Shown here: one piece after another, positions 17,466 through 27,704 of the stretch | How positions within the stretch are numbered: position 1 is the first letter of the stretch | Layout of the letters: each line of letters begins with the position of its first letter | Assembly (NCBI GenBank): GCA_938008015.1 | Contig: CALLMA010000073.1 | Span: 1-37,312 of the forward strand | Length of the DNA stretch: 37,312 bases | Direction: 5' to 3' | Source of the DNA: an uncultured Celeribacter sp. | GTDB taxonomy: Bacteria; Pseudomonadota; Alphaproteobacteria; Rhodobacterales; Rhodobacteraceae | Translations under genes and position numbers: made by a program | Notes under the pieces: model-generated | The model's input: the letters and a program-made list of their open reading frames with translations, nothing else | Databases searched by the model: none | What the model was told of the DNA's origin: nothing

Positions 17466-18287
17466 TTAGAATTCTACAGAACAATCTGAATAAGAAGACT
17501 CGATGCACTGCTTAACCAAGCGACGTGCCTTCTCTAATTCTGAGCGCCTCAACTTTGCGCCAATTTCAGCGCGCATTTCGACTGCATCTTCATCACCTTC
17601 CGTTGCGGAGGCGCTCATCCAGATATACGCCTGCATATCATCACGCAGAACGCCGTCCCCATAGTAATAAAGCAAAGCTAGATTATATTGTGCATTTTTA
17701 TGATCTTGTTCAGCAGCTAGGCTATACCATTTAAAGGCCTGTTTATAATCTCGCCCAATGCCCTCACCTTCGTCATATGAAACGGCAAGATTATATTGCG
17801 CTCTCACATGCCCCTGATGAGCTGCCAGCAAATACCACTTAATCGCTGCAACATGATCCACCTCAACCCCTTCACCAAAATCATAAGCGATCGCCACATT
17901 ATATTGCGCTGAAGCGTCCCCTTGCTCAGCGGAAAGCAAGAACCACTTAAACGACTCTTCATAACTTTGCTCGACGCCCTCGCCATATTCATACAACAAA
18001 GCTAAATTATATTGGGCATCAGAATAGCCTTGATCTGCTGAAAGCTTGTACCAGTGAGCGGCTTGTACATAATCTTGCTCATAACCTTCCCCAAGGTCGT
18101 ACAAAAGCCCCATGTAAAACTGCGATTCTTTATGCCCATCTTCGGCCAATGGCTTAAGTTCAGTAATGGCGCGTTCATAATCGCCCTCTTGATAAGCAGT
18201 TTTCCCCAGATCGTAGTCTTGCGCAAAAACTTGCGACGAAAGGAATGAAAAAATTATAAGAAGTGCGATGCGGGGAACTTGAAACAT
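17466..18287 (-). CDS. Sel1-like (SLR) repeat protein, secreted
   Basis: At least five 36-aa repeats of type AAxWYKLSADQGYSDAQYNLALLYEYGEGV; signal peptide after ATG at 18287 (MFQVPRIALLIIFSFLSSQVFAQ). Confidence 0.92.
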   Translation of the reverse strand: MFQVPRIALLIIFSFLSSQVFAQDYDLGKTAYQEGDYERAITELKPLAEDGHKESQFYMGLLYDLGEGYEQDYVQAAHWYKLSADQGYSDAQYNLALLYEYGEGVEQSYEESFKWFLLSAEQGDASAQYNVAIAYDFGEGVEVDHVAAIKWYLLAAHQGHVRAQYNLAVSYDEGEGIGRDYKQAFKWYSLAAEQDHKNAQYNLALLYYYGDGVLRDDMQAYIWMSASATEGDEDAVEMRAEIGAKLRRSELEKARRLVKQCIESSYSDCSVEF

Positions 18288-18435
18288 GAGTAATCGTCTA
18301 TCCGTAAATGAGTGCTGATTGTGATTGCGCGATATAATCTCACAACAAAGCATAACGCAAGGCGCGCCCTCAGCGAATCCTCCGTTTATGGATACAAAAA
18401 TCACGCGACTAAACGCCCAGCTCTCCACCTGTATT

Positions 18436-19152
18436 TCATGAATTCAGGGCACAGTTTAAGTCTGAGATGTTTTTTTCGATGATGCTCGTGTTTAATTCAA
18501 CACCAAGCCCATAAGATAAAGCCGTTTGAGTGGCCCCAAAGCGCGCAGAGCTGTGAAAGGAAACGGCTTTCGTCTTACGTGCAAGTTCTGCGATATTATC
18601 ACAGCGCACACCCCCGCCAACAACCACCTCAATTCGCCCACCAAAATCCTTTTGCATTTGCGCAATGAGCCCTGCCCCTTCAAAGGCGCTTTTTTGTTGG
18701 CCTGATGTGAGAACGCGGTCGAACCCTAAAGAAAGGGCTTGATCAAGCGCAGCAAGGGGCTGTGGAATAAGATCTATCACGCGGTGCAATGTGAGCTGCA
18801 TGTCACCTGCACATGAGATGAGTTTTCCAACGGTATCACAAGAAAGCGCCAAGCTTTCTGTTTGCGCACCAATGACAATGCCTGCAAACCCGAGATCTCG
18901 AACCATCTCAATATCATCACACATCGCCGCGATTTCACCCTCAGTATAAACAAAGCCCCCAGCGCGCGGACGAATGAGAACATGCGTTTTCGACTTCATC
19001 GGAAGAGCCGATTTTAACATCCCATAAGAGGGAGTAAGCCCGCCCGCATCCAGATTCGAACATAACTCAACCGTATCAACATGCGCCACATCACAACGCC
19101 TGAGCGCTTCTATCGTATCAACACATATCTCAAGCTTATTCGGCATATCCAC
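18436..19152 (-). CDS. cutC: CutC family copper homeostasis protein
   Basis: LEICVDTIEALRRCDVAHVDTVELCSNLDAGGLTPSYG, VLIRPRAGGFVYTEGEI, VVVGGGVRCDNI. Confidence 0.92.
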   Translation of the reverse strand: MDMPNKLEICVDTIEALRRCDVAHVDTVELCSNLDAGGLTPSYGMLKSALPMKSKTHVLIRPRAGGFVYTEGEIAAMCDDIEMVRDLGFAGIVIGAQTESLALSCDTVGKLISCAGDMQLTLHRVIDLIPQPLAALDQALSLGFDRVLTSGQQKSAFEGAGLIAQMQKDFGGRIEVVVGGGVRCDNIAELARKTKAVSFHSSARFGATQTALSYGLGVELNTSIIEKNISDLNCALNS

Positions 19153-20451
19153 TCAAAGCCCTTCCGGACGTCCAACAATGACAAAGGTCAGCTTCTCAGG
19201 GGCGTAAACACGCTTAATAACACGGTTTAGATCTTCTAAAGTGACCGCATTTACCAAATCATTTCTGATTTTAAAGTAATCCGTTGAATAGCCATCCATT
19301 TGCATCCCTGCCAATATGCGCGCAATGCGACTATTGCCATCAAATCTAAGAGGATAGGCGCCCGTGAGATAGGTCTTCGCAATATCAAGCTGCGCTTGGG
19401 TTGCTCCATTTTGGGCGAATTTTCCCCACTCCTCTTTCACAACCTGAACCGCCTGTGCGGCAACTTCATTTCCAGAAGAAAAGCGGCCCAGAAGCAAAGA
19501 TGAATGATCAAGCGGGGATAAAAAAGAGCCAATGCCATAAGTCAGGCCGCGCTTTTCACGCACCTCTTGGCGCAAAATAGACTCCCCACTGCCCCCCATA
19601 ATTTCAGAGGCAACATAAGCCGCGATAAAATCAGGATCATCGCGCGCTATGCTTTCATGGCCAAACATGATGACAGATTGCGGCGTATCAAAGGCGATCA
19701 CGGATGTCTCGCCATTGAGATTGGGCGTTGCGTAGCCTTCAAGAGAGGGGCCTGATTTTGGGAGATCGCCTAAAAGCTGGTCTAATATTTCCCCCAATTC
19801 ATCGGCCGAAATATCTCCAACCGCACTTACGAATAAATTATCTTTAGTGAGAGCACGATCGCGTGCGGCGAACATATCGCTTCGAGTAAGTTGATTGACG
19901 CTCTCTAATGTTCCGTTTGAATTGGTTCCATACGGGTGATTGCCGAAGGCGTCATTATAAAAAGCGTTGCTTGCGATTGCGCTAGGGTCATTTGCATCGC
20001 TGTCAATGATTGAGCGCACTTGCGATTTAACACGCTCGATTGCATCTTCATCAAAGCGCGTCTGAACAAGGGCTTTCTTTAAAAGCGCAATCGCCTCATC
20101 TTTATTATCACTCAAAAACCGAACAGAAATGGCGACAGAATCCAAATAGGCATCAAACTCAAAACTTGCCGCCAAACGATCGCGCGCCTTTGAAAACTCT
20201 TGGGAATCCAAGTCCCCCGCGCCCTCTTCAATCAAGGCCGTCATGAGATTAATCTCACCGCGTTTTCCTTCGCGATCAAGGGATGTCCCGCCCCTAAAGC
20301 GCAGTTCGAGGGCCGTGAATGGAATTGAGCGCTCTTCAATCAGCCACGCCTGTATCCCGCCCTGAGAGCGCACCTCTTGCACCTCCACAGCCGCAAGACC
20401 AGCAAAGGAATGGAAAAGAAATACTGAAATAAATGCAAAAATCGCCTTCAT
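19153..20451 (-). CDS. M16 family peptidase-like protein lacking the HxxEH motif
   Basis: M16 fold signatures (FVSAVGDISADELGEILDQLLGDLP, REKRGLTYGIGSFLSPLDHSSLLLGRFSS); N-terminal metal motif absent. Confidence 0.88.
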   Translation of the reverse strand: MKAIFAFISVFLFHSFAGLAAVEVQEVRSQGGIQAWLIEERSIPFTALELRFRGGTSLDREGKRGEINLMTALIEEGAGDLDSQEFSKARDRLAASFEFDAYLDSVAISVRFLSDNKDEAIALLKKALVQTRFDEDAIERVKSQVRSIIDSDANDPSAIASNAFYNDAFGNHPYGTNSNGTLESVNQLTRSDMFAARDRALTKDNLFVSAVGDISADELGEILDQLLGDLPKSGPSLEGYATPNLNGETSVIAFDTPQSVIMFGHESIARDDPDFIAAYVASEIMGGSGESILRQEVREKRGLTYGIGSFLSPLDHSSLLLGRFSSGNEVAAQAVQVVKEEWGKFAQNGATQAQLDIAKTYLTGAYPLRFDGNSRIARILAGMQMDGYSTDYFKIRNDLVNAVTLEDLNRVIKRVYAPEKLTFVIVGRPEGL

Positions 20452-21794
20452 TATTTCACCTCGTTTGTAGAACGTTGCGCAGGCGGCATTTGCCAGCCTG
20501 TCACAGAGTTATTGCGGTTCAGAACCTTTTTCGCAGCGGCAATGATTTCTTCAGCCGTCACGGCTTGCAGCTCATCATTCCAGCTCTGGATGTCTTTTAA
20601 CTCCAGCCCAATCGCCAGCTCTTGCCCATAACGCCGAGAAAGGCTGCCAACATTATCTCGCTCATAAATTTCACTGGCCCGAAGTTGCGCTTTCAAGCGT
20701 GCAAGCTCATCATGATCAACTCCCGCCTCTAAGAAATCAGCCACGGCCATATCGAGAAGATCTTCCGCTTCTTGCAGCCCCACATTTGGCAATGGCACGA
20801 TCACGAGATCGAGCGAGCCATAATCGATTGTGGTTCCGTTGTAAAAAGCCCCCACAAACACAGCCTTTGGATCATCAATCGCCAATTTTTTAGCCAAATA
20901 GGCTGTGCTCATATTTCCACCTAGAAGCTCAGCAAAGAGCGTCAAAGCGGCCGCTTCTTTTTGATCGCCCGAATTACGCTCAGGTGCGAGATATTGGCGT
21001 GATACAACAGCTTGAGAGATTCTTGGATCCGAAAAGCTTAAGCGGCGTTCGGCCAATTGAGGTGGTTCTTGCGGGCGGACACGCGGCGGCAAATCATAAC
21101 TGGGTGCAATTGGTCCATAATATTTTTGCGCTAATTTATGCACTTCATCTGGATCAACATCCCCCGCAATAACCAAAATGGCATTATTAGGCGCGTAATA
21201 TAGATCATAAAACGCTAAGGCATCCTCACGGCTCAACTCTTCCATTTCATGGCGCCAGCCAATGATTGGAATGCCGTAATGATGATTTAAAAACTGTGAC
21301 GCGCGAAGTTGCTCGCGAAACAAGGCACTCGGATCACTATCAACGCGCAAACTACGCTCCTCTAAGATGACTTGCCTCTCTGTGGCCACCTCTTCTTCAC
21401 TCATCCGAACATTGCGCATGCGATCCGCTTCCATGCGCATGATCAGCTCCAATCGATCCGATGCAATGCGTTGATAATATGCGGTATAATCCCAAGAGGT
21501 GAAAGCATTGTCACTGCCGCCATTGCGCGTGACAGTTTCTGAAAACTCACCTGATTTAAGATTCTCTGTGCCCTTAAAAAGAAGATGTTCTAAGAAATGC
21601 GCAATGCCGCTCTTGCCGGGCGCTTCATCAGCTGACCCCACTTTATACCAAAGCGTTTGAACCACGACGGGCGCGCGGTGATCTTCAATCACAACGACCT
21701 CCAGGCCATTATCCAGTTCAAATTGAGAAATATTTTCTGCAACACTTGGGGCAGCGCACAATAGGCATATAAAAGAAATGAATAGCGTTTTCAT
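20451..21794 (-). CDS. M16 family zinc metallopeptidase (catalytic)
   Basis: GKSGIAHFLEHLLFKGT (HxxEH) and downstream Glu region; ATG at 21794 preceded by a GGAG-type RBS; ORF extends to 21800. Confidence 0.93.
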   Translation of the reverse strand: MKTLFISFICLLCAAPSVAENISQFELDNGLEVVVIEDHRAPVVVQTLWYKVGSADEAPGKSGIAHFLEHLLFKGTENLKSGEFSETVTRNGGSDNAFTSWDYTAYYQRIASDRLELIMRMEADRMRNVRMSEEEVATERQVILEERSLRVDSDPSALFREQLRASQFLNHHYGIPIIGWRHEMEELSREDALAFYDLYYAPNNAILVIAGDVDPDEVHKLAQKYYGPIAPSYDLPPRVRPQEPPQLAERRLSFSDPRISQAVVSRQYLAPERNSGDQKEAAALTLFAELLGGNMSTAYLAKKLAIDDPKAVFVGAFYNGTTIDYGSLDLVIVPLPNVGLQEAEDLLDMAVADFLEAGVDHDELARLKAQLRASEIYERDNVGSLSRRYGQELAIGLELKDIQSWNDELQAVTAEEIIAAAKKVLNRNNSVTGWQMPPAQRSTNEVK

Positions 21795-21992
21795 CAACAA
21801 TCTCCACTAGCTCCTGATCAAGGAGCATATCTCAGAGAATGAAGCAAGCTGCGCACACAAGAATGTGATTAAAATTGAGTTTCTATACGCCCCATTTGAG
21901 GGCTCAAAAAATGAGGCGTGAAAATGCTTAGGGCCTGAATGCCCCTCATCTTTGTCATGCATCACGAGGAAGCACGCGCTGAATGCAGCTCT

Positions 21993-22484
21993 TTAAAGTT
22001 GTGGTGCTTTTGGCGTCTCTATTCCCATAGCTTCAAAGCGCTCAGCTTCGTCATGCGGATTAAGAGCAAAAGTTTGGTAGACTTTTTCATAGCTTCTCTT
22101 GAACCAACTCAAAGGGAAAATGCGATTGCGCTTGAGTTTCGATGTATCAGCCTCGCGCAACGCCTCACGAATATTCGCATCCACCCCATATCTTTGTGAA
22201 TGCGAAACCAAAGCCTGATCTATGCCATTTTGAGGCAATACGCCCCCCAATGCTGCAAAAGCATCTGCCTTTGGATTAATATCAGCGCGGTTCATACCCC
22301 CCAAAGTCGGAACAGGTAAGGCGGATAAGTTTGAAGGCATCACAAGCTCTTCATGCGTGACTGTCGAGAATTCATCGGGCCCTTGCAAAACGGCAGCAGG
22401 GCTAAGCTCTCTTTTCGCAGAGCACGCCGCAAGGGATGCAAATAGAGCAAGTGCAATTATTTTTTTCATCGAAATCACATTCAT
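21993..22484 (-). CDS. DUF3035 (BamF-like) lipoprotein
   Basis: Lipobox LALFASLAAC; conserved PSNLSALPVPTLGGMNRADINPKADAFAALGG; next to lspA as in other alphaproteobacteria. Confidence 0.8.
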   Translation of the reverse strand: MNVISMKKIIALALFASLAACSAKRELSPAAVLQGPDEFSTVTHEELVMPSNLSALPVPTLGGMNRADINPKADAFAALGGVLPQNGIDQALVSHSQRYGVDANIREALREADTSKLKRNRIFPLSWFKRSYEKVYQTFALNPHDEAERFEAMGIETPKAPQL

Positions 22485-22540
22485 ATCACTTCATCCCTCG
22501 AAAACATATTATAACATCATAATCGAGTTCTCAAAAAAAC

Positions 22541-23023
22541 TCACGCCTGTTTTTCATTTTGTGGTGTAAAAAAGATAAGCCCAATCGCGCCCGCAAAGAT
22601 CGTAATATCAGCCACATTAAAAGCATAAGGATTGGAAATGCCGCAGCACGACATATTCAAAAAGTCTGCAACCGCCCCATAAACAACGCGATCAATCGCA
22701 TTCCCCAATGCGCCGCCAATCAAAAGCCCCGCGCAAATACATCCCATCTTAGAAAAGGGTTCGCGCTTGACCCAAAGCAAAATCCAAAAAGAAATGCCCA
22801 GCGCCAATGCCACCCAAACCCATCGTAAAATTTCAGCATGATCGGCCAAAAGGCCAAAATTAACGCCTCTATTCCATCCCATATAAAAATTGAGAAACGG
22901 TGGGAAAACTTCAATTGCACCGATTTGCTTCAAGTTCAAACCATGCACCACAGCCCATTTGCTGATCTGATCCAACGCAAACGAAAGCAGTGCGACAAAG
23001 AGTGTGAGGCGCATGGAGAGCAT
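22541..23023 (-). CDS. lspA: Lipoprotein signal peptidase
   Basis: LDQISKWAVV, FLNFYMGWNRGVNFGLL, GGALGNAIDRVVYGAVADFL, FNVADITIFAGA. Confidence 0.95.
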   Translation of the reverse strand: MLSMRLTLFVALLSFALDQISKWAVVHGLNLKQIGAIEVFPPFLNFYMGWNRGVNFGLLADHAEILRWVWVALALGISFWILLWVKREPFSKMGCICAGLLIGGALGNAIDRVVYGAVADFLNMSCCGISNPYAFNVADITIFAGAIGLIFFTPQNEKQA

Positions 23024-23045
23024 CCTTTATAGTTTATTTTATTTC

Positions 23046-24635
23046 TTAGTGGCGAAAATGGCGCATGCCAGTGAACACCATAGCAAGGCCATGCTCATTC
23101 GCAGCATCTATAACCTCTTGATCCCTCATAGATCCACCAGGCTGAATAACAGATGTTGCACCCGCTGCAACAGCTTCTAGCAAGCCATCTGCAAATGGGA
23201 AGAAAGCATCAGAAGCAACAGCTGAACCTTTGGCAAGGCTTTCAGGCAGCCCTAAAGCATCCGCCATCCGCTCAGCTTTAGAACGGGCAACATTCGCACT
23301 ATCAAGGCGAGACATTTGACCCGCACCAACACCAACAGTCGCCGTATCTTTCACATAAACAATTGCATTAGATTTCACATGCTTGGCGACTTTCCAAGCA
23401 AAGAGCATATCTTTCAATTCCCCTTCACTTGGCGTTTTTTCGGTCACAACTTTCAAATCTTCAAGATTTACAAAGCCGACATCCTTATCTTGAACCAACA
23501 TACCGCCCGCAACTTGTTTATAAGCCGTCAAAACCTCGCGCGGCTTTGGCAAGCCCTCTGTAATCAGCAAGCGCAGGTTTTTCTTCTTTTCAAAGATTTT
23601 TATTGCGCCATCACTCGCCCCTGGCGCAATCACGACCTCCGTAAAAATCTGGGTGATTTTTTCAGCAGTTGCCTCATCAAGCGGCTGATTTAAAGCAACG
23701 ATACCTCCAAAGGCCGACGTCCGATCACAATCAAATGCGCGCTGGTAAGCTTCTTCAAGCGTCTTCCCCAACGCAACACCACAAGGATTGGCATGCTTTA
23801 TGATTGCGACCGCAGAAGTCTCAGCCGGATCGAACTCGCTGACCAATTCAAAGGCAGCATCTGTATCATTAATATTATTATAGCTGAGCTCTTTGCCTTG
23901 AAGCTGCTGTGCTGTTGCAACGCCCAGACGCGCGGAACCATCTTCATAGAAGGCCGCCTTTTGATGGCTATTCTCACCATAGCGCAAAGTTTGTGTTAAA
24001 GACCCTGCAATCACGCGTCTGCGCGGCGTTTCTTCTCCAATAGCCTTTGCCATCCACGTTGAAACTGCCGCATCATAGGCACCCGTGCGCGCATAAGCGA
24101 TCTGCGCCTGTCTTTGCCTGAACTCATAACTTGTCGCCCCTGCGTTTGCATCCAGCTCGCTAAGAAGCGCCTCATAATCCACAACATCTACAATTGTTGT
24201 GACAAAAGCATGGTTTTTAGCCGCCGCGCGGATCATCGCAGGACCACCGATATCGATATTTTCAATCATCTCATCATAGGCTGCGCCACGTGCGAGTGCG
24301 GCTTCGAAAGGATATAAATTGACAATAAGTAAGTCGATCGCGTCGATCCCATGGCTTTCCATCGCAGATACATGAGAATCGTTATCGCGCAACGCCAGCA
24401 AACCGCCATGCACATTAGGGTGCAAGGTCTTCACTCTGCCATCCATCATCTCAGGGAAGCCCGTCACCTCAGCCACATCGACAACTTTCAGCCCCGCATC
24501 TCGCATGGCCTTCGCTGATCCACCGGTTGAGAGAATTTCAACTCCCCGCCCACTTAGCGCAGTGGCTAATTCAATAAGACCTGCTTTATCTGAAACAGAG
24601 ATCAATGCGCGACGAATAGGTTGGAGCGATGCCAT
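23046..24635 (-). CDS. purH: Bifunctional AICAR formyltransferase/IMP cyclohydrolase
   Basis: [68 protein letters not shown]. Confidence 0.97.
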   Translation of the reverse strand: MASLQPIRRALISVSDKAGLIELATALSGRGVEILSTGGSAKAMRDAGLKVVDVAEVTGFPEMMDGRVKTLHPNVHGGLLALRDNDSHVSAMESHGIDAIDLLIVNLYPFEAALARGAAYDEMIENIDIGGPAMIRAAAKNHAFVTTIVDVVDYEALLSELDANAGATSYEFRQRQAQIAYARTGAYDAAVSTWMAKAIGEETPRRRVIAGSLTQTLRYGENSHQKAAFYEDGSARLGVATAQQLQGKELSYNNINDTDAAFELVSEFDPAETSAVAIIKHANPCGVALGKTLEEAYQRAFDCDRTSAFGGIVALNQPLDEATAEKITQIFTEVVIAPGASDGAIKIFEKKKNLRLLITEGLPKPREVLTAYKQVAGGMLVQDKDVGFVNLEDLKVVTEKTPSEGELKDMLFAWKVAKHVKSNAIVYVKDTATVGVGAGQMSRLDSANVARSKAERMADALGLPESLAKGSAVASDAFFPFADGLLEAVAAGATSVIQPGGSMRDQEVIDAANEHGLAMVFTGMRHFRH

Positions 24636-25056
24636 AAGGATGTCCTTTTAAATTTGAGAGCAGAGCATGGATGTGCATTGCATAACCAAATTCACGAAAA
24701 ATAAAACTCTAATTCATCACCGCGCCGCATTTTTTATAGCCGCTGATCAAAAAGGATATTTTTCGAGCACTGCGCATGGATCAACATCGAAAAACCCTTT
24801 TTAAAACGGCTGCCGAAAATACATAAAACTGTTCAGAAAATATGTTTCTGGTCTTGACTACATTTTAAGTTGTACACGCCACTCAAAACCGATTCTCATT
24901 TATTAATAAATCGTAAACAAATCAAACTCTTGGCAAATATGCGATTTTTTATTATTATAATACAATATGTTACAATGTAGATTAAAAAATAGGCAAATTG
25001 GTCAAACCCTATAAAAACAAGGGTCCGAGCATGTTAACCCAAACTTATCTCCAGAG

Positions 25057-25065
25057 TTATCCACA
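25057..25065 (+). promoter_or_regulatory. Perfect DnaA-box consensus TTATCCACA with degenerate neighbours
   Basis: TTATCCACA at 25057-25065; TTATCTCCA at 25045-25053 and TAATCCACG (minus, 25079-25071) each two mismatches from consensus; AT-rich tract to the left. Confidence 0.5.
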
Positions 25066-25134
25066 GCAACCGTGGATTAGTTAAGGCTTGAAACTCCCTT
25101 GTTAAGATTGCAGCACGCCAAAGAATCAGAGTAG

Positions 25135-27015
25135 GTGTGCAACATGAGCGCAACAGATGAGAAAAATGGCCAATTATTAGGCCACCAGATCATTTCAGAC
25201 TATCTTCGTCTGTTAGATGGATCTCCGGGCGTGTACCGAATGCTCGATCCCGAACATAATGTTTTATATGTCGGCAAGGCACGCAATTTGAAGAAGCGCG
25301 TATCGAGCTATGCGCGCCCTAATGGCCATTCTGCACGCATTTTGAAAATGATCTCAGAAACATCGCAAATGATGTTCTTGACCACCCAAACCGAAACAGA
25401 GGCCCTTTTACTAGAGCAGAACCTCATCAAGCAGCTCAAGCCGCGCTACAATGTCTTGTTGCGCGATGATAAAAGTTTTCCCAATATTTTAATCACAACG
25501 GAGCATGCTTTTCCGAGGGTCGTCAAACATCGAGGCGCCAAACGCCAAGGCGGCATGTATTTCGGCCCCTTTGCGTCAAGCGGCGCCGTCAACCGAACAT
25601 TACAACAGCTTCAAAAAGCGTTTTTACTGCGCGATTGTTCAGATAGTGATTTTGCCACACGCACGCGGCCTTGCCTTCAATATCAGATCAAGCGCTGCGC
25701 AGGGCCTTGTGTCGGAAAAATATCTGAAGCCGGGTATGGGGAGCTTGTAAAAGATGCGGAGCAATTCTTGCACGGCAAGGATTCATCCATGCAAAAACAA
25801 CTCGCCACTCAAATGCAAGAAGCCGCAGAGGCCATGGAGTTTGAGCGCGCAGCCGCTCTAAGAGACCGCATTCGCGCCATGACGGAAGTGCAAACTGTTC
25901 AAGGGATCAATCCCAAAACGGTAAAAGAAGCAGATATCATTGGCATGCATATGGAAGGCGGTCAGATTTGCGTTCAGGTCTTCTTCATTCGCGCTCATCA
26001 AAATTGGGGCAATCAAGATTTTTATCCACGCATCAGTGCAGATACCAGCCCCTCTGAAGCTCTCAGTGCCTTTATCGGGCAGTTTTACGACAATCGAGAA
26101 CCACCGCGACAATTGATTTTAAGCCATGACATCGATGAACGCGCATTAATGTCAGAGGCTCTCTCTAGCAAAGCTGCATTTAATGTTGAAATTCTTGTGC
26201 CTCAACGCGGCGAGAAATCAGATCTTGTCGCAGGAGCTGTTCGCAATGCGCGCGAAAGCCTTGGTCGAAAAATGTCTGAAACAGCAGCGCAGGCACGGCT
26301 TTTAAAAGGAATTGCAAAAGCTTTCTCCATCAAATCACCCCCTCAGCGCATCGAAGTCTATGACAACTCTCATATACAAGGCGCTCATGCTGTGGGTGCT
26401 ATGATTGTTGCTGGCCCTGAAGGCTATATGAAAAACCAATACCGGAAATTTAATATCAAAGGCGATGACATCACACCGGGTGATGACTTTGGGATGATGA
26501 AAGAAGTCCTATCACGCCGCTTCAAACGCCTACTCAAAGAAGATCCAGACCGCCAAAATGGATTATGGCCCGATCTTCTTCTGATTGATGGGGGGGCGGG
26601 GCAAGTCTCTGCTGTTCATGAAATCATGCAAGAATATGGTGTCACCGATATCGATATGATTGGTGTCGCAAAAGGGGTTGACCGCGATCATGGCAAAGAA
26701 GAATTTTATCGCCATGCTCAGCGCCCCTTTGCGCTTCAGCGCAATGATCCCGTCTTATTTTTCATCCAACGCTTACGAGATGAAGCGCACCGTTTCGCGA
26801 TTGGCACTCATCGCGCGAAGAGATCGAAAACCACGTTAAAAAATCCACTCGATGAAATACCCGGGATAGGCGCTTCTCGCAAAAAAGCACTCCTGACCCA
26901 TTTTGGCTCTGCAAAAGCGGTGCGCGGCGCACATCTCGCAGATTTAAAATCTGTTGAGGGAATTTCAGAAAAAGTTGCACAAACAGTATACGACTTCTTC
27001 CATGAAGGGCGATAA
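25135..27015 (+). CDS. uvrC: Excinuclease ABC subunit C
   Basis: GSPGVYRMLDPEHNVLYVGKARNLKKRVSSY GIY-YIG domain, UVR motif, RIEVYDNSHIQGAHAVGAMIV, tandem HhH at C-terminus. Likely start ATG at 25144. Confidence 0.97.
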   Translation: MCNMSATDEKNGQLLGHQIISDYLRLLDGSPGVYRMLDPEHNVLYVGKARNLKKRVSSYARPNGHSARILKMISETSQMMFLTTQTETEALLLEQNLIKQLKPRYNVLLRDDKSFPNILITTEHAFPRVVKHRGAKRQGGMYFGPFASSGAVNRTLQQLQKAFLLRDCSDSDFATRTRPCLQYQIKRCAGPCVGKISEAGYGELVKDAEQFLHGKDSSMQKQLATQMQEAAEAMEFERAAALRDRIRAMTEVQTVQGINPKTVKEADIIGMHMEGGQICVQVFFIRAHQNWGNQDFYPRISADTSPSEALSAFIGQFYDNREPPRQLILSHDIDERALMSEALSSKAAFNVEILVPQRGEKSDLVAGAVRNARESLGRKMSETAAQARLLKGIAKAFSIKSPPQRIEVYDNSHIQGAHAVGAMIVAGPEGYMKNQYRKFNIKGDDITPGDDFGMMKEVLSRRFKRLLKEDPDRQNGLWPDLLLIDGGAGQVSAVHEIMQEYGVTDIDMIGVAKGVDRDHGKEEFYRHAQRPFALQRNDPVLFFIQRLRDEAHRFAIGTHRAKRSKTTLKNPLDEIPGIGASRKKALLTHFGSAKAVRGAHLADLKSVEGISEKVAQTVYDFFHEGR

Positions 27016-27032
27016 CACGATAAAGAAACGAT

Positions 27033-27704
27033 ATGACTTGGAATATACCAAATATACTCACAGTATTTCGCTTGCTCTGCGCGCCTGGCGTAGCGCTTGC
27101 CTTCGTTTTTCTTGCGCACCCTTATTCAGATTGGGTTGCCCTCATACTTTTTGCTTCGGCTTCTTTTACCGACTATCTGGATGGCTACATCGCGCGCAAA
27201 TGGGATCTTGGCTCTAAATTCGGTGCCATGCTTGATCCGATTGCCGATAAAGCAATGGTTGTCACAGCACTTGCCGTATTGACCATGAACTTCGGCGCTA
27301 ATTTTTGGATCGTTCTACCAACCGCCTTAATCTTATTGCGAGAGACGTTTGTTTCTGGTCTGCGTGAGTTTTTGGGAGATACAGCAGGGACGCTCAAAGT
27401 CACAAAACTAGCGAAATGGAAAACCACAGCGCAGATGGTCTCTATTGCGGTTCTCTTTTCTTTCGGCCTCTTCTCTCATTATTTGGGCATGAACACCTTA
27501 GGGATGGATGGCGCCAGCATCGAGGCGATATTAGCAGGCACTGCCGAAGACCCTCGCAATATAGGGCTGCTCCATAACGGCTATCTTTTCAGCTATAATG
27601 GCGGCATTTTGCTGCTTTGGATTGCCGCTCTTTTAACGGTACTTACAGGTGCCGATTATTTGCGCAAAGCTATGCCTTATTTGAAAGATAATAATGGACG
27701 TTAA
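27033..27704 (+). CDS. pgsA: CDP-diacylglycerol--glycerol-3-phosphate 3-phosphatidyltransferase
   Basis: NIPNILTVFRLLCAPG; CDP-alcohol phosphotransferase motif DYLDGYIARKWDLGSKFGAMLDPIADK. Confidence 0.95.
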   Translation: MTWNIPNILTVFRLLCAPGVALAFVFLAHPYSDWVALILFASASFTDYLDGYIARKWDLGSKFGAMLDPIADKAMVVTALAVLTMNFGANFWIVLPTALILLRETFVSGLREFLGDTAGTLKVTKLAKWKTTAQMVSIAVLFSFGLFSHYLGMNTLGMDGASIEAILAGTAEDPRNIGLLHNGYLFSYNGGILLLWIAALLTVLTGADYLRKAMPYLKDNNGR

